NCBI RefSeq assembly: GCF_028583425.1 | Contig: NC_072792.1 | Coordinates: 157,796,676 to 157,860,675 of the forward strand | DNA: 64,000 nt | Origin: Eublepharis macularius | Taxonomy: Eukaryota; Chordata; Lepidosauria; Squamata; Eublepharidae | Reading direction: 5' to 3' | In this document: one piece after another, positions 45,306 to 56,483 of the stretch | How positions within the stretch are numbered: the stretch's first letter is position 1 | Layout of the letters: every line of letters begins with the position of its first letter | Made by a program: the position numbers and the translations under genes | The notes under the pieces: generated by a model | What the model saw: the letters and a program-made list of their open reading frames with translations, nothing else | Told to the model about the DNA's origin: nothing | The model's database searches: none

Positions 45306-45735
45306 TACAGAATAGTCTACAGTCCCTGTACCTTACCAAGGCATTTCTCTCAGTCCTTTCATACAACACAACCCAATTACCTGAGTAAAAAAGCCCTCCT
45401 GAATAATTCTGATTTGCATCATTTGTGGAAAACCAGCAGAATGGGAGCTTTCCCGACCTCCTCAGGCAGGCCATTCTATAAGATGGGGGTTACCACAGAG
45501 AAAGCCCATTTATGGGGCGGCTATTGATTTTGCCCAACTGCAGAGTGGTATTTGCCCTGTTCAGATGAGTTGCTGCGGTGGAACATAGGAGAAGTGGTGG
45601 TCCTGCCACTATTGGAGGGTAAGGCCATGAATGACCTTGTATATGATAGTCATGACCATGAACTGAGCCCAGTAATTGATGGGTAGCCAGTGGAGTGACC
45701 AAAGAAAGGGAGTAATATACATGTTCCACCTAGCT
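45306..45735 (-). mobile_element. LINE-derived fragment (L2/CR1-like), minus strand
   Basis: Minus-strand translation gives SLHWLPINYWAQFMVMTIIY and KVIHGL, a C-terminal ORF2 phrase common to L2/CR1-superfamily LINEs. The remaining sequence is degenerate. Clade uncertain. Confidence 0.5.
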
Positions 45736-45737
45736 CT

Positions 45738-46250
45738 AGGGTTGTGCACCCCCTCCCCCAATCCTAGAAATCTGGATCCAGATTTCAGGAATCCCCCCAA
45801 AAATTGAGATTCTGGAAATTCAAGAAAGATTCTCCAATCTGGTTCAGCAAGATTAGAATCCCAGATTTATCCCGCCATTATTCCTTATGGGGAGAACTAT
45901 CTGAGGGGGGGCAAGGGGGAATTTTAAAGCAAACTTTAAAGCAAATTTGCAGGGAACCTGTCCACTAAAGACAACCCCCCCCCCCAAGTTTCAGAAAGAT
46001 TAGGCCATAGGGTCCAATTCTATGGGCTCCTGAAGAAGGTGCCTCCAGCCACTTTCCATTGTTTTCTATGGGGGAAACATTTCCAAGCAGGCTCTCAGGC
46101 ATAAACACACAGGGGCAAGGCTACCAGTGGCCAAAAGCACACTCCCAAGTGCAAGAGGAAGCCCAGAAGAACCAAACCGAAGCAAGGGAATGGTTGGAAT
46201 CCCCCCAGAAGTTAGCATCTGTGCCAAACAGGCACAGAGGTACATTTTGT
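45738..46250. repeat. Unclassified dispersed repeat
   Basis: It opens 'TAGGGTTGTGCACCCCCTCC' and contains 'TTCCATTGTTTTCTATGGGG' and runs of C and G. It resembles a reptile non-autonomous repeat with repeated 'GGATCCAGATTT' phrases; not classified. Confidence 0.4.
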
Positions 46251-49200
46251 AAATACGCTTCAGTATTTAGACACCAGTCCAATGCATATCACTTATATGA
46301 TCAACAATAAATTAACTACTGTATTAAATAATGGAGAGGGCAGATGAACTTCTTATTCATGATTTGAAAATGTACTATGAACCTTGTCAGCACATACAAA
46401 TAGGATACTTTCTGGAACACTTTGAGGAAGGAAAGAACTCGCTGCATTATTGCTGCTGCCGTTGCATCAATGATTAGCAAGGTAGTTGGGAACTGGGATA
46501 CATCTGCTTCTAAACCCTGTTAATCGAGACTTGAAATAGCACAACAATTTCACTCTCTGCTATCAGGGTTTTTTTCTTGGACAGATTGAACACTGCTGAT
46601 AATTTATCATCTGCTGGTTGGCATGAACCAAAGTCTTTAATTAAAGGCTGAGATGTTATATTTAGAACAGCAGTAGAATTCACATAAATAAAATGATCTA
46701 TCAACTTACTTAGGAAAGCTGATAGAGAAATAGACAGAGGACAGGGCATTTAATGGATGCCAAACAGTAGGCTGGCAATGACCTCCCATCTGTTACTTGT
46801 ATGAATAGTGAGAATACTCTCCAACTCACAGTCCACAGTCTTGCTCACAGTCAGTGTTAATTCTTTATCCTGTATTCATTCTTACTGTGTATTTTCCTTT
46901 TCCATCATCATTATAAATGACATGCAGTCTGATTTTATGAATATAGCTGTCACAGACCCTCTTGCTGGTACAAGCAAATCAAAGTCTGGCCAATAATAAT
47001 TGCCTAAGTCCCCATCTATCAGGACCCCAAAAATTCTTTTAGCAACCACACAAGGAAAGCAGCAATTATGAATGTGCATTTTGAAATGAATTGATAAAAA
47101 GCCAAAAATAATCCCTTGTATTCTGATAGTTAAAAAATAACATTCAGTAAACAGAAGTGACTTGTTCCGGCACCCCGCTGTCTGCTTTTCACAGTTTCAC
47201 AATATAAAAGGAGAGGAAGCAGGAGGGACAGTGAGGTGAGAAAATGTGACTTGACCAATTATTTGACAGGAGTGTCTTCTAACCAGTCTGTTCTCTGCTC
47301 TGGGGCTTAGCCTGCCTGCCTGCCTCCACAGGTGCAAATGCTTTGCTTGGTGGCGCACTCTGAAAGCAGGTGTTGTAGATGAGCTGGGGGGGGTGAGGGT
47401 GGATAGAGGAGAGATTACATTCCGTCCTCCTCTCCCACAATAGGCAGCACACCTGTTGAGTAGTGATGTAAATAATTTTCTTGTACACCCTGAAAAGTAG
47501 GCTGACAACCAGGTTGCTGCATTGCAGACTGTGGAGGGAGGAATAGAGGTAAATGAAGGCCAGAGTCAAATCCATGCTGTTGAGTGGCAATCCTGTGTGG
47601 GGGGCACTCATTGGCTCCAGATCTTGATCTATCTGGGCCAGACCACAGGGGACAGCCTGATAAATGCCTCAGGGTCTTTTCCAAGATGAGTAGCAGGGGG
47701 AGCAGAAGCCAGAGCAGGCCACAAGCTGGATTTAGGATCAGCAAAACTCTCCACACTGGCTATCTGATGGGTTACCCCGGAAGCCAGTGGGGACGATACC
47801 TGCTACATGTAATCCAGAGCAGAGGCAACAGACAGGAAGATGCTGTGGGAGACTTCCCGAGTGGACCCCCCCATGCGTCTCCCAAATGTTCTGGACTGGT
47901 GCAGTAATGAAATAAGGCTGCATAAACAGGATAGGAAGCCTGATCATAGGCACCAGTCCAGTTAGACACCAACAGTAACATGAAAAGGGTTGATAGCCTC
48001 GGGTGCTCTGCAGGCGCTGGCCTTGACTGTGTCCTCTGATGCCACCGTGAGGGTAAGGAACGTTATGCCTGCATTGTAGAAGGATATGAGATCTAAGTGA
48101 GAAGATCAGTGCAAATAAAATTGCCAAGATCTCTCAACGCCTCTTAATTTTTTTGCAAAAGCAGCCAGGCATTTTCCCTGGCATAAATTGCTCCCATTCT
48201 CCATCTGTGTAGAGAGAGAAAAAGATAACATTCCCTTTAGGTGTGAAAAAGAACTGGGGGAATCTGCTTTTTAAACAAAATGAGAGAGTTCGGGTTTGGA
48301 GGCCTAAACCCATCATGTCCTTCTCTTTACTCTAGTGCTTGAAGCATTTTTTTCTTGGATCTAACTTCCTTAAATACTCAGTAATTAGGATACTTGTTAA
48401 CAGCTGTTGACCAAGCAGGGAATGCGGTCGGGAACTTTTGTCAAGCTGTAAAGGAGTGAGTATCTTTAGGGGCAAGAATGCAATGGTTGATGAGAATATA
48501 GAGATTGCTGTATCACGTATGTGATTTTTTGCAGTTAATTCCCGTGATCAAGAAACTTATGAAACAGGAAGATACCCGGAATCCGGTTGGGAAAATTACC
48601 AGCTTATTATCATCATCATATGGACTCTTCATATTTCTGACCAGGAGCTACAGTGTATTATAAGCTCCGGTCTGGACTTCTTTAGCAACTATAGCAATCA
48701 TTTTGTAGGTTCCAGTGTATTGTGAGGAGCCAATTATTTTGTCTAGCTCCTTTGTTCCTTATTGGTATTATTTTTGTTACATAATTATGGACGCCTAATT
48801 TCTTAGGCAGATAAATGGTGTATAAGCTGTGAACTTTTGCTATTGGTTCGATATACAGGGACATTGGTCTGTTTTTTCTAATCAGGAATAAAGGGCAAGA
48901 TGTAGCTCTTCTTGTCTACACCCTCCATTATTGTTTAAAAATAGACCCCCCCCAAGCTTTGCTTTTAATACGAACCGACCCACACACACACACACACACA
49001 CACCGCCTGTTATTCATTATTCATGTCCACCAGGTTTCTTGGATAGCCAAACATCTGTTTGTCTGCCAGCACTATTATTTCCACCAAAGCCAGGGGACCA
49101 CACTGCCCATTACCCTCCTGGTCTCTGCTTCCAAGATAAAATCTTCCTAGATAAAATTCTCATTCTTAGGAGTTGAGTTCCCTAACACCACTCTTGCATT

Positions 49201-49949
49201 GTGGGCATTTCTTAATCTAGGTATGCATAGTTTGTAACCGGAAGGAATCAAACACACTAGCTAAGCTGTCAGGTTTGAGAACTCTGTTTTTGTAAAGCAA
49301 GACGGAGATCAAAACAAGCATCCGGGGCTGCACCAAGTTTTGTGGAGTTACGGCTTGAGGAAGCTTAACAATCCACCACAATCTACTGCATAGTTGGGGT
49401 ATTGTATAAATCAGATCCATCCTATAGACTATAATGTGAAAACTTGTTTTGTGAAGTTTGGGCGTTTACATGAAATGTAACACGTCATAGGAAGATTACT
49501 ATGATGTGTGTGTGTTTGTGTATGACAGAGAGAAAGAGAGAGAGAGAATGTGTGCATGCCTGAGAATGAACCAAGATTTATTTCAATATGCATTTGATGA
49601 TGGCTGAAAAGAGCCATCTAGTGGTAAAGAAAGGCCTTGCTACAGATAAGCACTATGTCACAAATGAGAACCTTTCTTTTCATTGACAATAAATATGAAA
49701 AAATAACAAATTCAATGAATCTATGATTGTAAAACTTAACAATGATGCAACCTGTTTCCTGTAAACATTTAATTAATCACCCCTGATTGTGACAGTTTGG
49801 CTTCTGCTAACAGCGGGGAACCTGCAAATCTCTGTGGCAATGCTTTGGCCGCATGCCAAGGATCTAGAGGGAAGTCAGCAAATGTGTGTCTGCCTAATGA
49901 CACAATAGGGCATAAATCCTTAGAATGTTATGATTACTGCCATGAAATG
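46251..49949. other. Intergenic with an ORF-dense patch and a CA microsatellite
   Basis: Mostly unremarkable AT-rich DNA. Between 47197 and 48127 the GC content rises and several overlapping open frames of 103-129 codons exist on both strands. I do not recognise a protein in them. A CA repeat lies at 48981-49003 and a TG/GA patch at 49504-49550. Confidence 0.4.
48981..49003. repeat. CA microsatellite
   Basis: About eleven uninterrupted CA units. Confidence 0.98.
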
Positions 49950-50240
49950 ACCTGTTGTTGATAGTCCTACCCTCTGTGAATGTGTCTAACCTGCTCTTAA
50001 AACCCATGGCCATCACCACATCTTCTGACAGCAAACTCTGGGCAGTTAATTAAGCAATAACCTAAGTACTTTCTTATGTCTCTCATGACCCTGATCAGTT
50101 CCACTGCACTATCTACCATGACTCTAAAACAGATGTGCATAGCTAGCATATTTGCCCTAATGTACATCAATTCACACTTGCATAAACTTAACTTCATTTG
50201 CCTTTTTTTTTTTGTGTCTACTTGCTCAGTTTGGAGAAAG
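49950..50240 (-). mobile_element. Probable CR1-type LINE fragment
   Basis: The plus-strand phrase 'ATGGCCATCACCACATCTTC', then 'AAGTACTTTCTTATGTCTCT' and 'TTAACTTCATTTGCC' follows the complement of a CR1-associated amniote repeat as I remember it. No coding remains. Confidence 0.45.
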
Positions 50241-50591
50241 CCTTTCAGAGCTTCACAATCCGCTTGTTCACAATCTCTTCATCATTCTGAATAATTTGGT
50301 ATAACTTGGCTTCTTGGGTGTTCATTCTGTTACTGTTTGAGGGGGCAGATGAGTGAACAATAAAAGAAAGCATACTTGGCTGGCCTGCTCGCTTGGCCAC
50401 TGCTCCCTCTTCCTGCTGGAAACGAAGGCACTTTGCAGCTGATTGCCTGAGATGGAAATGGTACAAGTCTGTTTCAGACAGATGCAGGATCCCCATTCCG
50501 TAACACGAAGAGGGGAAAGAACAGGCAATACTCACAAGTGGCCTGTTAGAGGTTAGAGCATTTACCTGCATAGGATTTGCTGATAATAGTG

Positions 50592-50905
50592 AAGAGTCTA
50601 GTAGCACCTTTAAGACTAACCAACTTTATTGTAGCACAAGCTTTCGAGAACCACAGCTCTCTTCGTCAGATGAATGGAGGGTATGAAGAAACTGGCCAGA
50701 GATATATAGGTGGTGAGGCGAGAGGGGAGTATATGCAAATCAGTTGCAAAAGTCATGAAAGAGGTGGAGTGCACAATCCAGTCTCCCCTCCCTAGCTGAA
50801 TCTGAATGGAATGCCTGAAAGGCAGATACTTCTGATAATGAGATAAGCTGCTACTGGACTCTACTATTTTGCAACTACAGACTAACACGGCTCCTCTGGC
50901 TGATA
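50592..50905 (+). repeat. Hairpin retroposon, subfamily 1, long-centre form
   Basis: The left arm is complete (GAGTCTAGTAGCACCTTTAA ... AGCTCTCTTCGTCAGATG). About 170 bases of unique sequence follow, instead of the right arm. Then comes a short right-arm end (GCTACTGGACTCTACTATTT) and the tail (CTACAGACTAACACGGCTCC). It may be an ancestral, non-hairpin form. Confidence 0.8.
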
Positions 50906-52534
50906 ATAAAGTAACATTAGAGAGTTCAAAGCAGATTCACAGGTTGTTTTTAACGTGTATAAGTACAAAAATTGAATAACATAAGGATTGTAAAACATTT
51001 TGCATATAGACCTATTCCAGCTCTTGCTTCCTACACAGAACATGAGTTTCATGCAAGAATAACCAGCAATGGTTCTTTGGACCTTCTTTCTTGTTTATTT
51101 TGTGTTTTTCAGAATGCTCATAGACAGTCTTTCTTTGCATTGAGGTATTACTCAATAATAATAATAGCAATTAGGAATATTCACACAATATTCTCTAGTT
51201 GTTAAGTTACCACTGAACTGTAATTTTAGCCCAGTGATCAGAACTGGAAAACTAAATCCCTCTACCTCCATACCGTCCCTTATTTGAAATTTTAGATCAG
51301 GGCAGAAACATGTCCCCTTGCAGTCTGTACAAGGGCACGCTACGAAAAAAGAGGCAAATACTTGCATTGAGCACCACTGCTGAACACATAACTAAGCTTT
51401 TGTCATGTAACATGAACACATGACTAAAAAATTTTCCGTTTGTTTGTTGGAGACCAAGGCCCAAGTGTAGTATTTATCTGAAATTTATAACACAATCCAG
51501 TTCTGTTCACGTTGGTATTAAAACTCCCATTGACCAGTAACTGGTGGAAATTAAGAGAAAATTGATCATGTCAGAAAAAAAGGTTTGAGGCTTACCAGTA
51601 AATGTCAGAAATTTCTTGACAATCACCAGTAAACACAAACATTCAGTTCCTGACACTGTAAGAGAGATTTTTAAAAATGTCCTTTGCTCTTTTACTGTAA
51701 CAGATTTTTTAAAATGCCCTTTGCTTTTGCTAAAATAGAATCATAACCTGAAAAAGACTGAAGGAAGTTCAAGACAAGACATCCATACAGACATGGACCA
51801 TTAATCAAGGGATTTGTCTGAGACCACAGACAAGGATGCTCTTTGTGCACATTAAACCGTTTTTCAGGGAGCCTGTGAACTGATATTGAACCAAATGCAA
51901 TGTATGAAGGACACTTCTCATACTGGAATAAAGGAAATAGTATATATGGGCAACATTCTATATCACTTGACATATCCAAATGAATTATTAGTCATTCCAC
52001 AATTAATAGATTGCATTCTATTCATAGCTCAGTGGCTTTCCGAGAAAGCGATGTTCTTACAGACTTTATTATTCTATTAACAGACTGTTTTCAGATTGCT
52101 GGAGGAAATATTCTAAGCTATCTATGCTGATCTTCACTAATAACCAGTAAGTAGTTAACAGAGAATTAGCCAATACTACCTGCCTCGCATGAGGAAGGAA
52201 TGGCCAGAAATTACGACAACTTTCAGGCAGCAAAGCCAGCCAAAAAAGGGGTCACTTTCACATGCAACTGAGTCACGTGTTATATCCCAAAGGGAAGTCG
52301 CATACACTGCAGCTGTATACAGTTTGTACAACTGCCCAGTGTAAGTTCCCCTTTGGGCATAATCACCCTCTGCTGCCAACCTAATATGGAACCTTCCATT
52401 TATTTGACTGTCATCTTGGGATTGGCATATCTTAAAGCTTCAAAATTAGAAACCATTGAGGAAAGCAACTGTTGTCTTCCTACAACTTGTGCTTTATTTT
52501 TTCTTCTAGTACAAAATGACTAGTTCACCTGGGT
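50906..52534. other. Intergenic, nothing recognised
   Basis: No feature that I can name. Confidence 0.4.
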
Positions 52535-52735
52535 AGTACAGCTAAGCCCAATCTTGTCAGATTTTGGAAACTAAACAGGGTTGGCCTTGGTTACTAATTG
52601 GTCAGGGAATCCAGATTTGCTCTACAGAGGCAGGCAATGGCAAACCACCTGTTAGTCTCTCACCTTGAAAATCCCAGCAGTGGTCACCATAAGCTGGTTA
52701 CAACTTGACAGCACTTTCCATGACTACCAAAGATC
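52535..52735 (+). repeat. 5S-rRNA-derived SINE with BovB-like tail
   Basis: 'AATCTTGTCAGATTTTGGAA', 'ACTAAACAGGGTTGGCCTTG' (5S-like), then 'CAGGCAATGGCAAACCACCT' and 'GTTACAACTTGACAGCACTT'. Confidence 0.88.
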
Positions 52736-52811
52736 TTAAATGTGGTGAGTTCTGTGAATTGCAGAAGCCATCTCATAAAAACTCTCCGAGTCTAATTTCA
52801 CTCATTACAAG

Positions 52812-53021
52812 ATCCAGAGGAATTAGCCGTGTTAGTCTGTAGTAGCAAAATCAAAGAGAGTCCAGTAGCACCTTTAAGACTAACCAACTTTATTGTAGCA
52901 TAAGCTTTCGAGAATCACCGTTCTCTTCGTCAGATGCATCTGATGAAGAGAACGGTGATTCTCGAAAGCTTATGCTACAATAAAGTTGGTTAGTCTTAAA
53001 GGTGCTACTGGACTCTTTTTG
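52812..53021 (-). mobile_element. Hairpin retroposon, subfamily 1, full length with target duplication
   Basis: On the minus strand it has the left arm from 53021, centre GATGCATC (about 52933-52940), the right arm and then the tail ending GGATCT at 52812. The arms are near-perfect reverse complements over about 80 bases. A 15-base direct repeat ACTCATTACAAGATC lies at 52800-52814 and 53022-53036, the last few bases overlapping the element end. A duplication of this length with a defined 3' tail indicates LINE-mediated retroposition. Confidence 0.9.
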
Positions 53022-53036
53022 ACTCATTACAAGATC

Positions 53037-55020
53037 ATTGTAGAAAGCAGAAGGGCAAGTGACTGATTCCATTCCTCCATTTTTGTTAGTATTTATTTTT
53101 ATGAGATGAACAGATGTTTGTGAAGTAGGCTAATCTGCAGGGGAGGAAAAACATTACAAATCTGAAGGAATGAATTATTGCAGAATGTGGTTCAGATCAA
53201 ATCCCATGTCCTTTTGTCCCGCACTGTGGTGGGCCAAAGATGGAGGGCTGCCTTTCGAAAGATGATGGCCCTTATTTCAACAGCTGTCATCAGATACTGA
53301 GGGCAAAACTGATTTGTGTTAATGTAAGTGCTGAGGGCCCATACATATTTCATTTACCATTAAACAGCATTATGTCTTCAGAATGTAATAACTAGATAAC
53401 CTAGTGAATGCACGAAAATATTAAAATACAATGAAAAAATACTAGTGCACTTTCTGTATGAAATAATGTGCAGCAGACATCATGGAAAGCTGGATTTTGC
53501 CAGCTGATTTGAAACAATATTCTAATGAAAATACAGGTTTGGGTGGCCCAATTGGTAAAAACCAAGGGGAAAGTAACTCTCAATACTGTAATTCAAAAAT
53601 GGAAATAATTAGGTTCAACCTTTTGTTTTTTAAAAAATTATTTCCCCTACATTTGCCCTTTACCACGAGCATCCTGATTCTCTGTGCAGTTACTTGATAA
53701 ATTTCCTGATTTAACAGGACACTGGACTCTAGAACTGGGTGTATTAACAGTTTCAGCATTTTAACTTTAATGACATTTAAATACATTCTACCTGCTCTCT
53801 TTTAACTTTGCTCCTGACTTGTTACGATGCTAGCTGAAACTAGCAGGATACAAGGAGCTTGCTCCAATTCAAGCAGAGGCATAGGGGAACCAATTTTAGC
53901 ATGATTATAAATACATACTACCCTGTCACCATTCTCTAAGTGGCATGATGATGGATGTCAACAATGAGAAAGTCCATTAATAAGAACACTGAACAGTTAA
54001 GGCTGCCATTTGAAATACATTTGCCGAACTATTATGTTTTGGGTCTCAACTTTGAAATCTACAGGACAATACTACACAGCTCAAAGTAAATTAGATAAAA
54101 TTCTCACAGACTTCTTTTGCTTTCATATTTCTTCCTAATTATTCTTCAAAACATATGAAAATAATTAGTGGACAGAGTTTTGAACTTATGAAAACATCTA
54201 ACACTAGATTTTACCATGTCCCACTTATCACGATTGGTGATGGCAAGTGTTTTTTATGGAAGTGTATATTGTTTTGATCACGTTTAAATTGCCTTGTACA
54301 ATGATAAATTACATTTTTCATACCTGTGCTTAATTTTTTTATGACTCAGCTGTCCCAGAGACCTTAATGTCTTAGGGCCAAAGGGAAATAGAAGGAAATC
54401 AAAATAAATTTAAAAGTCCTGACTTTCAAAACTTATGCCCAGGACAATCTGCATACAGTTACCACTTAGCAATTTGGGTTTTAGTAAATATTTGGAAAAC
54501 TTGGTCTTGTTTTTTCAACACAGCTTCTGTTCTTACCATCAAGTGAATTCTGTTACCTAAGAATTTCTGTACAGTATATGGCAAAATACACTGAAAGTTT
54601 GAGTCTGGCAGTTTGAAACATCTCTTTATTAAAACTCACTTTGCAGAGGGGCATTAAAAGCCATAGACTGGGATTCAAAACACTGCACTCACCCAGGCTT
54701 TCCATTTGGGTTTTTTTAACAGCAGCCCCTCCCCGCATCAATAATTTTGATAAGCAGTGAGTGATATTGCATGAGACGATATGCTGTTCCAAGGACAATA
54801 AAGTAAACCTAAAGTAACTCTTTACGTCCCTAGTTGTTAAATGAATGAAAATCTGTGCAGTTAAGTCATGAAAAAAAGGAGGGGGCTTCATATCTAACCA
54901 ATGACACATTCAAGAACTATGACCCTAAGCAATTTTACAATCTGGAGTGAAATTAGAACAAAACAGAATAGACCGGACCTTTATTAGGCATCTGTTACAG
55001 TAAATAAAAAAACTAAAATA
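53037..55020. other. Intergenic, nothing recognised
   Basis: AT-rich with no exon or repeat that I can name. Confidence 0.4.
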
Positions 55021-55805
55021 ATACATGTGTGTGTTATGTGCCATCAAGTCGCCTCTGATCTATGGCAACCCTATGAATGAAAGGCCTCCAAACATCCTAT
55101 CATTAACAGACTTGCTCAGATCTTGAAAACTGGAGGATGTGGCATCTTTTATTGAGTCAAGCCATCTCATTTTAGGTCTTCCTCTTTCCTTCTGCCTTCT
55201 ACTTTTCCTAGTACTATTGATTTTTCCAGAGAATCTTGTCTTCTCATAATGTGACCAAAGTACGATAGCTTCAGTAGTCATTTTAGCTTCTTGGGAGAAT
55301 TCAGGCTTGATTTGATCTAAAACCCACTTGTCTTTTTGGCTATTCATGGTATCTTTAAAATTCTTCTCCAGCACCACATTTCAAATGAATTAATTTTCTT
55401 CCTGACAGTTTTCTTCATTGTCGAACTTTCACATCCATACATTGTAACGGGGAATACCATTGTTTGGATTAGTGCTCACGTCAGCAGCACACATACTAAA
55501 ATTGGAACATTACCATTGTTTGGATTATCTTGATCTTGGTCCCCAGAGAGACATCTTTATCTTTGAGGAGCTTTTCTAGTTCCCTCACAGCTGCTCTTCC
55601 AAGTCTCAATCTCCTTCCGATTTCCTTGTCGCAGTCTCCCTTTTGGTTGATGATTGAGCCAAGGAACAGAAAATCTTGAACAATTTCAATTTCCTCATTG
55701 TCAGCTTTAAAAAGTGTAACTCCACAGTAGTCATTACTTTTTTCTTCTTGATGTTCAGATGTAATCTTGCTTTAGCTATTGATTATATTGTATTCACTTG
55801 CAGTA
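55021..55805 (-). pseudogene. BovB/RTE LINE, 3' part of ORF2, decayed
   Basis: Minus-strand translation contains MNSQKDKWVLDQIKPEFS, then GRPKMRWLDSIKDATSSS, a C-terminal RTE/BovB signature. It ends with the TTGATGGCACATAACACAC terminus at 55021. Upstream parts (GRRLRLGRAAVRELEKLL near 55.6 kb) are also recognisable. A partial internal duplication (ACCATTGTTTGGATTA twice near 55456 and 55511) and frame breaks make it non-functional. Confidence 0.88.
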
Positions 55806-55810
55806 TGTAT

Positions 55811-55828
55811 TATTTGATTTATTTATTT
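55811..55828 (-). repeat. L1 target-site duplication, 3' side
   Basis: TATTTGATTTATTTATTT, identical to 61935-61952. It directly abuts the L1 poly-A (plus-strand T run). Confidence 0.95.
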
Positions 55829-55914
55829 TTTTTTTTTTTTGAAAAATTTTTATTGGGTTAGAACATTTTTATTTTTACATTACAATCAATTTTCCCCTAA
55901 TTTTTCGTTTCTAA

Positions 55915-55933
55915 CCCCCTCCCTTTCCCCCCC
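55915..55933 (-). other. G-rich tract in the L1 3' UTR
   Basis: The minus strand reads G7-A3-G3-A-G5, enough for four G3 runs. Mammalian L1 3' UTRs carry a comparable G-rich polypurine tract able to form a quadruplex. Confidence 0.8.
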
Positions 55934-56483
55934 TTTTGTTGACTTCCAACAGCTTTCCCACCCTCTGTCCCTTTTCCCTTACTTCTATTAAATTCCTCTG
56001 TCTAAAACAGATATACATTCTCCATTATATTAAGCAGTGCATCATTAACTCCTTTAATTATTATACACCCAAACTATACGTCTTTAGATAAACAATTTAT
56101 CCCATTTTCCAGTTTTGAATAATTCTATATAAACCTATATATCATAAACCATAAAAATTTCCCACATTTAAATCAAACAATTTGATTTGTTCTCTATATA
56201 TTACTCATTTCAACTTTTTATGGTAATTCTATATAACTCCTCAGATACTCAATCAATTTAACTCTTCTATACATTCAGTTTGGTGCATATAAATCTTGTC
56301 AAAGAAAGAAAATATTGTTAGTTAGTCAATCCTCATGTTTAAACCTTATCATTAATTATTCTCTATCAGTTGACCTATACATATCTATATATATCTCAAT
56401 CAATTAATCTAACTGCTTATAAATTCACATTTCTCTTCCTCCCCCGGTAAAGTCACCCCTCTCTTTTATACTTTTATTATATT

